Origin: Corallochytrium limacisporum
Taxonomy: Eukaryota; Opisthokonta
Assembly (NCBI GenBank): GCA_002811645.1
Contig: PDIP01000043.1
Span: 174,071-238,070, forward strand
Length of the DNA: 64,000 bases
Direction: 5' to 3'
In this document: piece by piece, positions 9,402 to 20,400 of the stretch
How the letters are laid out: each line of letters opens with the position of its first letter
How positions within the stretch are numbered: the first letter of the stretch is position 1
Notes under the pieces: model-generated
What the model saw: only the letters and a program-made list of their open reading frames with translations
What the model was told of the DNA's origin: nothing
Database searches by the model: none
Program-made: the position numbers and the translations under genes

Positions 9402-10106
9402 ATGCAGAACCCTGATGAAGATACCGAATGGAACGATGCCCTGCGTCGGCATGGTATCATTCCTGAGAAGAAGAAGGAGGCTGAAATCACTGAGGAGCAG
9501 CTAACTCAGATGATCGAAGAAACCATCAAGAAGAAAACTGGTCAGAAGGACGCGGAGGACATGACTCTCGACGAACTCGACGAACTCGACGACATGGACG
9601 ACGAACGGGAGTTTGAAAAATACCGCCAGCAGCGCCTAGCTGAGCTGAAGGAGAAGCAGGCCCGTGCTAAATTTGGAAGCCTGCGAGAGATCTCCAAGCC
9701 GGACTACGTTAAGGAGGTGAATCAGGCTGGTCCTGGCGTCTGGGTGGTCCTCTTCTTGTATCAGCCTGCTCACACTCAGTGCAAGCTTCTCACTCAGCAC
9801 CTGCGCAGACTCGCAGCTCGTTTCCCTGCGACCAAATTCCTGCAGATCGTGAGCACAAATTGTGTTGAGAGCTGGCCCGACCGCAACCTACCCGCCATGT
9901 TCATCTATCACGAGGGCCAGATGAAGCAACAGATCGTTGGTCTGGAAACCATGGGAGGCAACGACACCACTGAGCGAGATGTTGAATGGTGTCTTAAGCA
10001 GGTTGGAGCTGTAGAATCGGAAATGGAAGAAAATCCTCGCTCTAAGTATGCTATTCGGGATGCCATGGACAGCAGTTTGATCACCCAGTCGGTCTTGAAG
10101 GCCTAA
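9402..10106 (+). CDS. PDCL3: Phosducin-like protein 3 (PhLP2 type)
   Basis: 234 residues. PhLP2/Plp2 is a thioredoxin-fold co-chaperone of the CCT chaperonin that helps actin and tubulin fold. The N-terminus (MQNPDEDTEWNDALRRHGIIP) is the hallmark of this subfamily, followed by an acidic helical segment holding two exact copies of DELDEL-type sequence (9568-9600). The thioredoxin-like domain runs from about 95 to 205, and PDRNLPAMFIYHEG matches the family core. The open frame has a TTG-like extension of eight codons, but the conserved start is the ATG at 9402. The C-terminal tail beyond about 215 is variable. It is the first of three plus-strand genes in a row. Confidence 0.93.
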   Translation: MQNPDEDTEWNDALRRHGIIPEKKKEAEITEEQLTQMIEETIKKKTGQKDAEDMTLDELDELDDMDDEREFEKYRQQRLAELKEKQARAKFGSLREISKPDYVKEVNQAGPGVWVVLFLYQPAHTQCKLLTQHLRRLAARFPATKFLQIVSTNCVESWPDRNLPAMFIYHEGQMKQQIVGLETMGGNDTTERDVEWCLKQVGAVESEMEENPRSKYAIRDAMDSSLITQSVLKA

Positions 10107-10577
10107 GTGGACCAGACAGCAAGACCAGGTTAAAGAAAGCAGCTTTCTATACTGTAAAGGGCAGTACATACATATCTTGATTAGATCATCGTCATCTGTA
10201 AGTTGTATACATGTCATGTCGCCTACTTGCATAAGACTCCTACATTCTGTATGTGCGTCCATCGGGAAGGCAAACTAGCGTACACTATCCGCCACACCCC
10301 TCCCCCCTTCACTTTCAAGCTGACGCTCGCCCGCTGCCTATTTCCCCGCGTTTTTCTTCTACCCGCAGTCGCTATGGGGCCCCACAGACAGAAATGTAAT
10401 AGAAATCCTACAATAAGCAGAGGAGGCGGATTCCGTTTTGTGTTTGTCCCCATTGGAAGGTACTTAGGACCAGCCACGGAAAAGATCATAGCATTTAGTC
10501 GTTTGAGTCAATGTCTCCTGTTGGTTTACTCATCTAGCAACATCCTCATGGTCTAGCCTCGGCTGGTCCAATCAGAT
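10107..10577. other. Spacer between PDCL3 and WDR53
   Basis: 471 bases between two plus-strand genes. It holds a pyrimidine run with six C at 10302-10307, about 271 bases before the WDR53 start. I see no coding frame with family features. Confidence 0.45.
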
Positions 10578-11627
10578 ATGACACAGTTGACAGACAAATA
10601 CAACTGGGCGGAGCCCGGACTATGTAAGTTTGCAGTTCCTGATAAGAGACCACTGACGACGTGTGCAATTGACTCTGGAACGAATCGGATAGCCTTTGCT
10701 TCAGAGAACTGCAATCTGTACCTTTCACCTGTGGAGAAGGACTCCCCGACATGTATTCCGGTAAAATGTGAGACCATCAATAGCATTACATTCCATAAAA
10801 AATGGGCGAACATGGTTTTCCTCGCCACGGATGAGGGCGTCGTAGTCCTAGATGATCGCAGCAACGAGGTTGCCTTTAAGTTTACGGACAACAGGGAAGA
10901 AGTCAATGAGGTCACAATTCACTGGAAAGGGATGTACATGGCAGCTCCTGATGACGCCGGTGAGATTTGTGTCTATGACCTCGATTCGCGTAAGCAATTT
11001 AAACGCCTAAGTCGAGGCCATAGTAATATCGTTAGCAGTGCATGCTTCCGACCAAGGAAGCCCTATGATCTCATCACCGGCGGTATGGACCAGCAAGTGA
11101 TTCTCTGGGACATTAGTCGCGGGCGACACACTGCCAGGGAGCAGTTTACAGCGGAGGCCACAGACGGTGGTTTACTGAATCCGCCGATGATCCACTGTGT
11201 AGATGTGAACCCTTCAGGAACATATGCTCTAGCAGCAGCTGAAGACGGAGAAATCAAGGTTCTTGGGCTTCCAAGTGGTAAGAAGTCGCGATACTTTGCA
11301 ACGGCCAGCGTAAACGCACATTTGCGAGGAGCGACGCAGGTCCGCTTTGGGGTCAGTAGTAATGAGGGTGATGCTGCAGAGCATCTTGTATTCTCTACAG
11401 GAAATGACATGCGTTTGAAAGCATGGTACATGAACGAAGATGAGAGTAAGGATAGTGGTGGTGACGAAGACTATCAAATCTCCTGGGACGCCAATTGTGT
11501 AGCCAATGTGGTGTTAGGAGAGAAACCTAATGCTCTACAGGTACATAGCATGTCCAACGGCCTGCTCACCGTCATGGCACTCTCTGATGGACCGCTGGAG
11601 CTGCGGAAATTCTCTGCTGTGAGCTAA
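10578..11627 (+). CDS. WDR53: WDR53-like WD40-repeat protein
   Basis: 349 residues forming a WD40 propeller from about residue 20 to the end. Diagnostic stretches of WDR53 are present in order: EVNEVTIHWKGMYMAAPDDAG, then RGHSNIVSSACFRPRKPYDL, then GGMDQQVILWD, then LLNPPMIHCVDVNPSG. Human WDR53 has been described as a DDB1-CUL4 associated factor, so it may be a substrate receptor of the CUL4 ligase whose cullin is also in this window. No catalytic residues are expected. The ATG at 10578 is the natural start. Identification rests on remembered family sequence and is good; its role here is inference. Confidence 0.85.
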   Translation: MTQLTDKYNWAEPGLCKFAVPDKRPLTTCAIDSGTNRIAFASENCNLYLSPVEKDSPTCIPVKCETINSITFHKKWANMVFLATDEGVVVLDDRSNEVAFKFTDNREEVNEVTIHWKGMYMAAPDDAGEICVYDLDSRKQFKRLSRGHSNIVSSACFRPRKPYDLITGGMDQQVILWDISRGRHTAREQFTAEATDGGLLNPPMIHCVDVNPSGTYALAAAEDGEIKVLGLPSGKKSRYFATASVNAHLRGATQVRFGVSSNEGDAAEHLVFSTGNDMRLKAWYMNEDESKDSGGDEDYQISWDANCVANVVLGEKPNALQVHSMSNGLLTVMALSDGPLELRKFSAVS

Positions 11628-12512
11628 ACGGACACTTGTTGTCACCACCACCACTGTCGATGGTCCAGCAGGATTCTCGCTTGCTTCGACCACGACATTC
11701 CTATTGTCAATTCATTAAACGAGGTTTCCATTTAAGATCAGGAAGAGGTTCACTCTGGTCCCTCTCCCTTTGACCCCTCTCTCCCGTACTTTATGTACCC
11801 ACCACTCACTCGAAATCTAAAGTTTCTCTCTCCGTGCCAATAGTCCCTAAACCATACTGTTGCCGCATAAGTGTAAACAATCGCAGTACATTCGGTACCT
11901 TCAGCATTTTCAGCAAACACAGTATTCGAACACAGCAGCGAGAGCCAGCTCCGATAACGGTGTTGAGGGTTTTGGAGGTAAGTGTGGTCCGCAATCTCCT
12001 TACTCTCCCGTTTTGCGGACCCCCCAACAACTCTCCTGGAACGCACACACTCACACCCGTACCTCGTGGGTGCGCTTCCCAGCCCAACAAAAAAATGACC
12101 GAGGCTCTATGGTGTGTTCCGCAGCGGACTACCAGTGCCACACCAACCAAAACCCGACCCCCCCCCTTCCCCTGCAGTACAGCCTCCAGGCTAAGAGCCC
12201 AAGGCCTTGTTCTCTACGTGTGGTCCACGGGCAGTGTGCCTTGGATGTGTTATGCCTCCCACATTGACCGTTCTCCCACCGTCAACGACTTCTTGTCTCC
12301 TATTATTTTCCCGCTAGGCTCCTTTGTCCCTCATCCCCATAAGCATGTGAAACCAGTGTCGTACCATTGTACTCTATGGGTCGCAAGAATCTTCTGCATG
12401 GGGCCACCAAACCACTCTTGGTATGAAAAGGAACAATAGTGGTAATGGTAGACGCTATGCCGATTTATTTACGGTTCCACGTTTATGTAAGAATCCCAAA
12501 AATCTAGCAAAC
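11628..12512. other. TCTP leader and promoter region
   Basis: 885 bases between WDR53 and TCTP. Pyrimidine-rich stretches near 11755-11785 and 11822-11832 would suit a terminal-oligopyrimidine type promoter, as in TCTP genes of animals. A perfect donor-like GTAAGT lies at 11978 and an acceptor-like CTAG ends at 12507, five bases before the TCTP ATG, so the leader may carry an intron of about 530 bases. Nine C occur at 12158-12166. Open frames at 11834-12439 and 11860-12267 start with non-ATG or weak codons and resemble no family. Confidence 0.4.
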
Positions 12513-13022
12513 ATGATTATCTACAAGGATGTCTTCTCCGGAGACGAGCTGTTCTCGGACTCCTACCCCAATGAGCTCGAGGATGACATGATCTACAAGG
12601 TCACCGGTCGCAATATCTCCGTTAAGGGTGGTATCGATGAGTCTCTTATTGGTGGCAACGCCTCTGCCGAGGGTGGTGATGAGGGCGCCGAGGACGGCAC
12701 GGAGACCGGCATCGATATTGTCATGGCTTTCCGTCTGCAGAGCACTCAGTTTGACAAGAAGAGCTACATGGTCTACATCAAGGACTTCATGAAGCGCGTC
12801 AAGACTCGCCTTGAGGAGTCCAACCCCGAGCGCGCCAAGATTTTCCAGGAGAAGGCACCCAATGTTGTGAAGAAGATCCTCGGTGACTTCAAGAACTTCG
12901 ACTTCTACATTGGCGAGACCATGGATCCCGATGCCTCGGTTGTCCTGATGAACTACAAGGAGGATGGCATGACGCCCTACTTCATTTTCTTCAAGGATGC
13001 CCTCGTCGAGGAGAAGGTCTAG
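12513..13022 (+). CDS. TPT1: Translationally controlled tumour protein
   Basis: 169 residues, the usual TCTP length. TCTP is an abundant cytosolic protein linked to growth, microtubules and translation (Tma19 in yeast). The start MIIYKDVFSGDELFSDSYP and the segments RNISVKGG, IGGNASAEGG and FKNFDFYIGE are family signatures, and the protein ends in FIFFKDALVEEKV. Codon choice is strongly biased to C-ending codons (GTC, ATC, AAG, GGC), more than in the neighbours, as expected of a highly expressed gene. The open frame extends 30 codons upstream, but TCTP proteins begin at MIIY, so I use the ATG at 12513. Confidence 0.97.
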   Translation: MIIYKDVFSGDELFSDSYPNELEDDMIYKVTGRNISVKGGIDESLIGGNASAEGGDEGAEDGTETGIDIVMAFRLQSTQFDKKSYMVYIKDFMKRVKTRLEESNPERAKIFQEKAPNVVKKILGDFKNFDFYIGETMDPDASVVLMNYKEDGMTPYFIFFKDALVEEKV

Positions 13023-13371
13023 ATCGCATCAGGAGCTCATAACCCCTTTACTTTCACCTCATTCATTTGCATTGTACTCTCTTCCAAGCTTCTCAACGCA
13101 AATCCGAACCATTGGTCTACAGTGTCTTCATTGTTTATTTTTGTAGTCTGTGTTTGCAGTGTTTCAGTTTTCCGTTCTTTGAGTTTGCGTTTGTTCTCCA
13201 GATAGCTGCTATGATGGGGATCCACACATACATGAATTAAAGATAGGGGATCAAGAAAATAATTTGAAGGGATTGAATTCGGACTTTTAATGTTACAGGA
13301 TCAAAGCAGGAAGTGGCGTTTTGATTCCACTGGGAAGTAGTGCATGTATTTGCTCGCTTCGGATTCTGTGA
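13023..13371. other. Convergent 3' spacer between TCTP and CFAP91
   Basis: 349 bases between two stop codons. AT-rich, with T-rich runs near 13133-13143 and an ATTAAA near 13236 that could serve TCTP polyadenylation. I see no gene. Confidence 0.45.
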
Positions 13372-14388
13372 TTATTGGTCTGCCTTGTTGTCCTCGTTCT
13401 CCGTGCTGTGGTCTGGACCTAATTCGTCAGCTTCAGAGACACCGGGAGTTTGGTCGTTCTCAGCAGTCGTTCCAGGCGCTGTTGGACAATCAGGCAACGT
13501 CCTGACTAGGAGAGCGTGCGCCGTTGCAATGTACTGACGCTGAGTTTTGATAATGTTTTCACGTATGATTTGCTTCTCGACCTCTGGGAATAGGAAATTG
13601 TTTACAAGGGCTGCAACTTGTGTCTCTGCACTAAGTCGTCCACTGGTCTCTACTTCTTTGACGAGTTCATTGAGCCTATTGGCCTCCCCGCGTGCAAATC
13701 CGCGCGCTTGGTAGTCGGCAATGCTGTTGACACTTTCCATCAGGACTGCCTCGAGGTATGAATCCACTGTCAAACGGTTAGACAGCACCATTTCCATGAA
13801 TGCCTGGTCGTCCTGCTGGCGGCGAGCCTCTTCGGCCTTTCGCCGTCCGGCTTCAGCAGCTTCCCTCTGGCGGCGATCGCGCTCCGCTATTTTGAGCATG
13901 GCAGCAATGCGGTGCTCTTCACGCAAGTGTACCAGCTCCTTGGACAAATAGTCGAGTGTGGACGCAATGAGGTGACCACAGGGAGCATCAACCTTGGAAC
14001 TAAGCATTTTTATTCGTTGAACTTTTGTTTTTCTTTCCTGCTGGCGTATCTGCGCAGTAGTCTTCAGCTCACGTTCCTGATCGTAATCCAACGGACGCAC
14101 AGCACGAGTGCTGCGCATCTCGTCGATGAGCTCACGGCGGCGTTCCATGCCTTCGAACATTGGTTGTTGCGCAGCCCGACCGCGGAGGGTTGCCTGCAGG
14201 TAAGTTGCGGCGTCGTGGACGGCCTGGGCCTCTTCCGCTTCGTCATCTAGTGTTGGAGTTGCTGGTCTTTCGGGGACCTCTTCAACCTTGGCCATGTATT
14301 GTCTCGTGGCAGACCTTGTCATTACGGTACCGTCCTCCTCGCACGCCTCGCAGCGTAGGGACTGCTTGTGTGTGGCCTTGGCCAGCAT
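13372..14388 (-). CDS. CFAP91: CFAP91 (MAATS1/AAT-1), C-terminal half only
   Basis: CFAP91 is an axonemal protein of the radial-spoke/calmodulin-associated complex and is found in organisms with motile cilia. The frame matches the C-terminal half: an IQ-like segment YLQATLRGRAAQ then MFEGMERRRELIDEMRST, then LDYLSKELVHLREEHRIAAML, then a long charged coiled coil, then VNNFLFPEVEKQIIRENI. The acidic tail is variable. The first ATG is at 14388 (338 residues), but family-like sequence (AKTRLVGRRAVRLIRELDDML) continues upstream to about 14460, where a TGA closes the frame. Human CFAP91 is about 767 residues; nothing like its N-terminal half lies between here and the MADS gene. So the gene is 5'-truncated, or its first half lies in exons elsewhere. 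Confidence 0.8.
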   Translation of the reverse strand: MLAKATHKQSLRCEACEEDGTVMTRSATRQYMAKVEEVPERPATPTLDDEAEEAQAVHDAATYLQATLRGRAAQQPMFEGMERRRELIDEMRSTRAVRPLDYDQERELKTTAQIRQQERKTKVQRIKMLSSKVDAPCGHLIASTLDYLSKELVHLREEHRIAAMLKIAERDRRQREAAEAGRRKAEEARRQQDDQAFMEMVLSNRLTVDSYLEAVLMESVNSIADYQARGFARGEANRLNELVKEVETSGRLSAETQVAALVNNFLFPEVEKQIIRENIIKTQRQYIATAHALLVRTLPDCPTAPGTTAENDQTPGVSEADELGPDHSTENEDNKADQ

Positions 14389-14859
14389 ATCGTCCAGTTC
14401 CCTGATGAGGCGTACGGCCCGGCGACCAACCAAGCGGGTCTTAGCATTGGCCGGTGGATATCTCCGTCAGCGACATTGAAGTAGTGGTCTGGGATACGGG
14501 GTTTTTGGACAAAGGATTGGTAAGGACAGAGATATGGATTGAATTGATTATTTGATTCATTTTGATCTGTTTTGATTTTAATACAGTATCCTTGTGCAGA
14601 GTTTTGGCGCTAGCCGTGGTGAGACGGCGCGCAGACTCAAGTTGGACAGTTCCGCAGCTGGAAAAACGATCCCGGTGGCGGCAGTTAGAGTCCATAAGCA
14701 TGTTTGTAACGGTTCATGGTCAATCTAGCTTTGTATTTGTTTGCATATATTGAGCGTGCGCCACATGGACGAGGCGGTCGAATGTAATTGTGATACTTGT
14801 GTCCCAGACGGACAAGGATGAGGAGGCTTTTGGTGTTTTCTTTATAGGAGCAATCATTC
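14389..14859. other. Spacer upstream of truncated CFAP91
   Basis: Includes about 70 bases of CFAP91-like coding sequence without an ATG (to about 14460), a TGA at 14467-14469, then about 390 bases with no family-like frame before the MADS stop codon. A possible acceptor-like AG lies near 14465. I find no sign of the missing CFAP91 N-terminal exons. Confidence 0.45.
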
Positions 14860-15465
14860 TCACTTGCGGTCTCCTCCTTCTCCCATGTGTCCCTGCCAGC
14901 CAGGTGCACCAGCATATCCTCCAGCACCACCGGGGTAACCGAACTGAGGAGGATACGGGAATCCAGGTGGCGGGTACATGCCCTGTTGGTGGCCAGCAGG
15001 CACGCCTTCGCCTGAACCTTCTGGAGGCTGCTGTCCCTCCGGGTAGGAGCCACCTTCTTGATGACCATTGCTACCAGAAGGACCACCAGCACGGTTGGCC
15101 TCAGGAGGAGTGTCCGGAGCGTTCAGGCACCCCTGGATCAAAGTCTTGCCTTCATTCTTCGTAATGAGAGGCTGCAGCTTAGGGGTAGCAAATGTGTACA
15201 CATGACCGGTCTCAGAAGCTACAATGAGCAACACCTGTGTTCCTGTAAGAGTGCTCAACTCGTAAGCCTTTTTCATGATACCACGCTTGCGCTTGGAGAA
15301 AGTAATGTGACGACGGCTCTTGTCCTCAATGAACTCAATGCTAATCTTGCGGCGTCCCGCGCGGACCACTTCAGTCTCAGAGTCGTCGTCAGATTCCTCG
15401 TCGACAGGCTTCTTGCGTCCGCCCTTCTTCTTGGGAGGAGGAGCTGGTTTCTTCTTGGGACCCAT
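14860..15465 (-). CDS. SRF/MCM1-type MADS-box transcription factor
   Basis: 201 residues. The MADS box and adjoining SAM-like segment (about 37-110) are of the SRF class: RRKISIEFIEDKSRRHITF, SKRKRGIMKKAYELSTLTG, QVLLIVASETGHVYTFAT. It should bind CArG-box DNA as a dimer. The N-terminus is a lysine/proline-rich tail followed by an acidic patch (DEESDDDSE); the C-terminal 80 residues are rich in Gly, Pro, Gln and Tyr and are probably an activation region. It is close in layout to fungal Mcm1. The ATG at 15465 gives MGPKKK and has a plausible context. It lies upstream of the truncated CFAP91 on the same strand with a 400-base gap. Confidence 0.92.
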   Translation of the reverse strand: MGPKKKPAPPPKKKGGRKKPVDEESDDDSETEVVRAGRRKISIEFIEDKSRRHITFSKRKRGIMKKAYELSTLTGTQVLLIVASETGHVYTFATPKLQPLITKNEGKTLIQGCLNAPDTPPEANRAGGPSGSNGHQEGGSYPEGQQPPEGSGEGVPAGHQQGMYPPPGFPYPPQFGYPGGAGGYAGAPGWQGHMGEGGDRK

Positions 15466-17246
15466 GTTGGCTTTGTTTAGTGATCTGCACTTTGAAACAA
15501 ATCTGGCCTTAATGAATTAGTTGTCAAGTTGAAGTTGCATGAACGTGTGGTTTCGAATACCTAACCATATTGTCTTGTTTTATTCGTAATTCCAGAACAG
15601 TTCATTCCCAGACGTATTCCTACGTGGTCCTGGAATTTACCAAAAAGAATTTTTCGTTTGAACTAAAAACACCGAACGATAAGGTAACTCCATCGTTTCC
15701 TTCCGAAACTGGTGTGCATCCATTCCTCCTCTGTATTTGCAGCCCCCTTGTGTGCTCCACAATACCGCAGCAAGGGCACTGTACCGCCTGCCCTTCTGTT
15801 CTCCTCTTTATTCTTCCCTTCAGCCCCCTCTTTGTCTCCGCACCACCACCACGTACCGAGAGGGACGCACCGCCACTACAATCCCCGCCTCCTGGCCTCC
15901 GCAGGTGGTGGACTCCCTATTTACTGCTAGCCGACAGCTGCTCGGAAATATAGGTTTCGTTCTTATCAGGAGAAGCAAAAACTAACCAACCACAGGTCTC
16001 GGGAGGGGGTCAGCAACACACAGCTCCCATGAAACAGAGCACAGTAGGAGCACAGCCACATCACAGCCCACCCGCACCTTGCTCGTAGTGTGATGATGGT
16101 CGGCGGCATGTTGCACCGCTTGTAACATAAGGCCGTCGAAATAAAGTCGCGATGCTGCTGCGCTTTGACTGACCTTTCCGTCGCAGCCTCGAACATATTT
16201 TATCTGCGGTCTGGCAGTAATAGCGCGCAGACCGAGCGCTACTAACTATTCAAATCAAGAGTCCAATCTCCGTCCTCTGTTTTATGAGGCAAAATTCAAA
16301 TATTTTGCCCTTTTGCGGGTGACTCTGCCGATCCAATTTTGGGAAACAAATGTTATCAGTGCTTCGAGACGCTCTAGAGCGGGAAAACATGAGAAGTCTG
16401 CACTTCATCCGTTTGACAAATTAAATATGTCGTAGGATCTGGAGTACTTTGGAGTAACCGACATCTCCACAACTTCTGCTTCTGGTTTTGCCCTGCCCTG
16501 CCGCCATGCCAAAAGGCCCGCATGCCTTCTGGTAGTGCAGTCATATGACAAAACGGTTCAATGTCACCAATCCGGAGTGTTAATTGATGTGCAATGTGAA
16601 CATTCCATCGATCTTCGGAAAAGTGTAAAGGCATGGGCGCACTCTGTGAGTCGCGTGTTCCATTCATTCACTATGTCAATTTATGCGTCAACAACCCTAC
16701 GGCACGACTGTCACGGGAGTACTCGATGTACAGCACACCTTCCTTGCGACGAGGACCTGAAAATAGTTTATCACGACATAGTAAATATACTAAATATTTC
16801 ATATATTGGATCCCTAGCATCACATTTTCGTCAGAATCATCATGTCAGTATTACCTTCGCGGCATTCTGTGCGGAATGCTTTTTGTGTGTTCATGAAAAC
16901 GTCGTGGGTTGCGAACTGATCATCATCTATTTTGGAGCGCCTGTAGCTAGTGCATACCTTTATCTCTTGCAGCCTTGGGAATAGTATCTGCTTGGACATG
17001 GACCGAATTGCGTAAGCACTATTGGAGCGTGATGTTCTCTCATTGTCGCTGATTTGGACGACAGAGATCGAGAAAACTGTCCTGCCGTACGTTTTTTCTT
17101 GTCTTTGCTTCCAAAAACCGTCCAATAACTGTCGACGAGAAACCTTCCCCAGGCCTTCCACAACAGTAACAATCCTCACACGCGACCTGTGGGCATCGCT
17201 TCTCTTCCCTTATATTTTTTTTTGGGGGGGGGGGGGAGAGGGGGTG
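15466..17246. other. Gene-poor spacer, left of the gap
   Basis: About 1.8 kb with no supported gene. The best open frame is at 16535-16984 (+, 149 codons, GTG start) and has no family signature. A pyrimidine-rich stretch at 15770-15850 and a GCGGGAAAA word near 16380 are the only local features I can point to. The right end becomes a poly-T then poly-G tract (13 G at 17224-17236). Confidence 0.45.
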
Positions 17247-17441
17247 NNNNNNNNNNNNNNNNNNNNNNNNNNNNNNNNNNNNNNNNNNNNNNNNNNNNNN
17301 NNNNNNNNNNNNNNNNNNNNNNNNNNNNNNNNNNNNNNNNNNNNNNNNNNNNNNNNNNNNNNNNNNNNNNNNNNNNNNNNNNNNNNNNNNNNNNNNNNNN
17401 NNNNNNNNNNNNNNNNNNNNNNNNNNNNNNNNNNNNNNNNN
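17247..17441. other. Assembly gap (195 N)
   Basis: 195 undetermined bases flanked on both sides by G-rich polypurine sequence (poly-G at 17224-17236, GGGGGAGGAGAGGGG after the gap). The gap most likely reflects failure to sequence a long G-rich, quadruplex-prone repeat; its true length is unknown. Open frames drawn across it are meaningless. Confidence 0.99.
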
Positions 17442-20400
17442 GGGGGAGGAGAGGGGCAGCGGGGGGAGGGGGGGGAATCTTCGTCAGCACCAGGTGCAAA
17501 GGCCTAAACTCTCACGCGACACGCCCACTATAATCCCAGGGGTATCGCCCAGGAATGTGGTATGGAAAACCCAAGAGCGGGTTACGCTAGAAATCCCAAA
17601 ATTGTCACTGAGATTTCCAGCCCAATGAGTCCGTTTCAAGACTATTCGCAGTGGTGTTATAAGTTATCGCATTGAGGTAGCTATCATGTGGAGCGGCACG
17701 CGTATGAGCGAATACGCCGGGTAGACCCCCCAAAGGTATACCCTACTTACACTCTGTGTGTGTGTGTGTGTGTTGAAGTGATCTGTTCCCTTTCCCGCAC
17801 CAATACCATTTGCCGAGCAATCGCTTTTTCGCTGAACTCATACACCCTACGTGATAATTGCAGCGAGCACTATCTGCACCCTACACAGTGGCTGGGCGAT
17901 TGATTGGTTTCCACCCGCTATGCTTATCACTGGTTCCAAGGATTTTATTTTTGGCAAACCCACTAGCCATTTTCGTGCAAATTGCCCTATATTGACTATC
18001 TCTGGTGGAATTGGTATCGGCCTTTGGATCTGCTTGATTTCTCCACCTGCTACTCTTCTGCACTTTTCTGAGGGATAGCACGGGCAAGTCGGACATAAGA
18101 ATACACAATGACAACGCCCATAGTCAGACGGAACCTAGTAGTACAAAACACACTGACACTCCATCACAAAGCACGGCATCGACGCATACCGTCCGAAAAA
18201 GTGCAACGGCACACTATTCCGGGTAATTTTCTTTTTTTGGCTCCGGTTATGCACTAATTTGTCATGGGTCACAGACTGTGTACGGTAATCCATACTAAAT
18301 ATATGGACTTGTAGGGAAGAAAGGGCCTGTGCCGTGTATTCCAAGCCGGCCGGGGTGGGAGACATTGAGTCTTCGGTGGTACCGAGAGGGGAGTCCGTCT
18401 ACATTCTTGTTCGGCTGCCGGTCACTTTCTCATGAACGTCAAATTACTTTCATAACTAACCTGTTTGTAATTAAACACTGTATACTGGATGTGCTGAGTG
18501 ATATGGACATGGTCCTTGCATTCTACGAGGGATTGGGGATTCCACCGGGCCGTCGTGGAATCTCGACACTTCGTCGGACGTCTGTGCAGGAATGGATTCA
18601 AGGGTGACTTGCCACTGTTGAAGTACAGTGACGTGTAGTGCGATAACTGAGCGAGAGCATGCAAGCTGCCCGAAAACGTTTTCCATGCGCTACTCTCTCA
18701 GGATGTGGATGCCATGCTCCTTTAGGGCGTGGTAGGAAGTTCTCCAATTCTCCCCCAATTCACGCAGTTTGTCTCACACCAACCTTTTTTCGTTCGATTT
18801 TCGGCGGTGCTATTTCTGTGTCAATAGTTGCTGCCTCAATGGTCGTTGCACAGTGGTGTCGACATGTGTTGGACATCTCGGAGTCATAGTAGAACAATCA
18901 TTGCCGACCGTTTCTAACGATGTCACTTTGGTCTATAGACGTATAAGTATTTTTTAGCCTTGCAACTCACAGTACCAAGCACGTCAGAATATTACTTGAC
19001 GCAAGGATGTCTGTAGAACTCTACGAGGACCCGGCATATGCTGTTCAACATAGAACGCCTACACTGTCCTGTGTGCCTAATTTCAAGCTGAATTCGCAAG
19101 ACTGCTTGTCCAACCGAAAAAAAATAGACGAGTACAACTGAGGAAGAACATCTGCGACTTTCATCGACCGGAAATGGACCTGCTGTCGTGTCGTTGTCTT
19201 GCTCGTTGATGTCTCGGGTTCACCAAACAAACATAAACACATTATTTATGATCACGTCCGAAGACGGATACCAACAAGCCCACACCGAACATTTTCTTTT
19301 TCGTGAAATGGGACACAATGGCAACAAAAACAGCAGTTGACTCCTTTATATTTGGAAAGTTTTGCAGCTATCCCGTTTTGTTTTCCGCTCCCTAATTTTT
19401 TAGTAAGTGTGTCTTGGCCGTCTCACCCTCCGACGAAGGGGCGCAGGGGGAGGAGGTACGCGGCTGTTATCAGACCCAATGCTATGAAATTGGTCAAGAA
19501 GTCTATACTGAATAGCCTGCCGTTCCACAGTATGGTCTGATGTCAGGAGATTTCACTTGAGGGGGGGATCAGGCCTTAAAACAAAACACGCGCCAAAGAC
19601 GATTCCAATGCTAAGATAGTTCAAGTCATACTAAATGTACTGAGCATAAAAGTGGTGTCGGTGCGCGTCTTGGGAAAAAAATTGTCAACAGGCGAGCGAA
19701 CTATTAAAGACCTGGCCCTTGTCAAAATCCAACACTGCTGACACAAATTTAACTTGAAATCAGGCAATGAGCCCAGCTGAACTCTAGTACTATTTTCATG
19801 CCCCAATGCTGAAATGCAGTTTGTGGAGCAATGGTCACAGCAGGCAAACGCAAACGCAATATCTCTTCCCTCAGGCAATACGGCCCCTGAGGTAGATGGA
19901 TCTATTTGATCTCCGTCGGTGTTTTCTTTTCAAAGGCCCATGGCTTTTTGGCTCTCGCTTTGGGCAGAACTGAATTAAATAATCAGACTGCCGTCTAATG
20001 TTATGGAGCGCATGGAAATGTGGGTCCCCTCCCTGACATCCGAGATTAGCCCTCGAACGACTCTGGGGCAATGGGCATAAATTTAATATGGAGCGTAGCA
20101 GATGCTCTGGAATGGGGGGAGGGAGGGGAATTCCGTGTGTAAGACCTGCGCTGAGCTAGTGCAGGACGAGACCTGGGCCGCTGGAATGCCAGCCTCCCCC
20201 CCCCCCTTCCCAAAAAAATTTGATTACTTTTTCTTCTCTTTGTTGGTGCAAAAAGTTTTTCTGACCGATTCACTATGGTAATTGAACGGTTGCAAACAGA
20301 ACTCTTCATTACAGCTGCCAAGCGGGGTAAGTGCTAGACTCGTTCCGGTAATTTTTTTCATTCCCATCTTCCTTTGCGCTGTCTCCCCACTGACCTCCTC

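Noticed and set aside
11834-12439. 201-codon frame in the TCTP leader
   Set aside because: No family features. It lies in a region better explained as leader, promoter and possible 5' UTR intron of TCTP.
17022-17533. Frames crossing the N gap
   Set aside because: Their middle is undetermined sequence; the reading frame across the gap is arbitrary.
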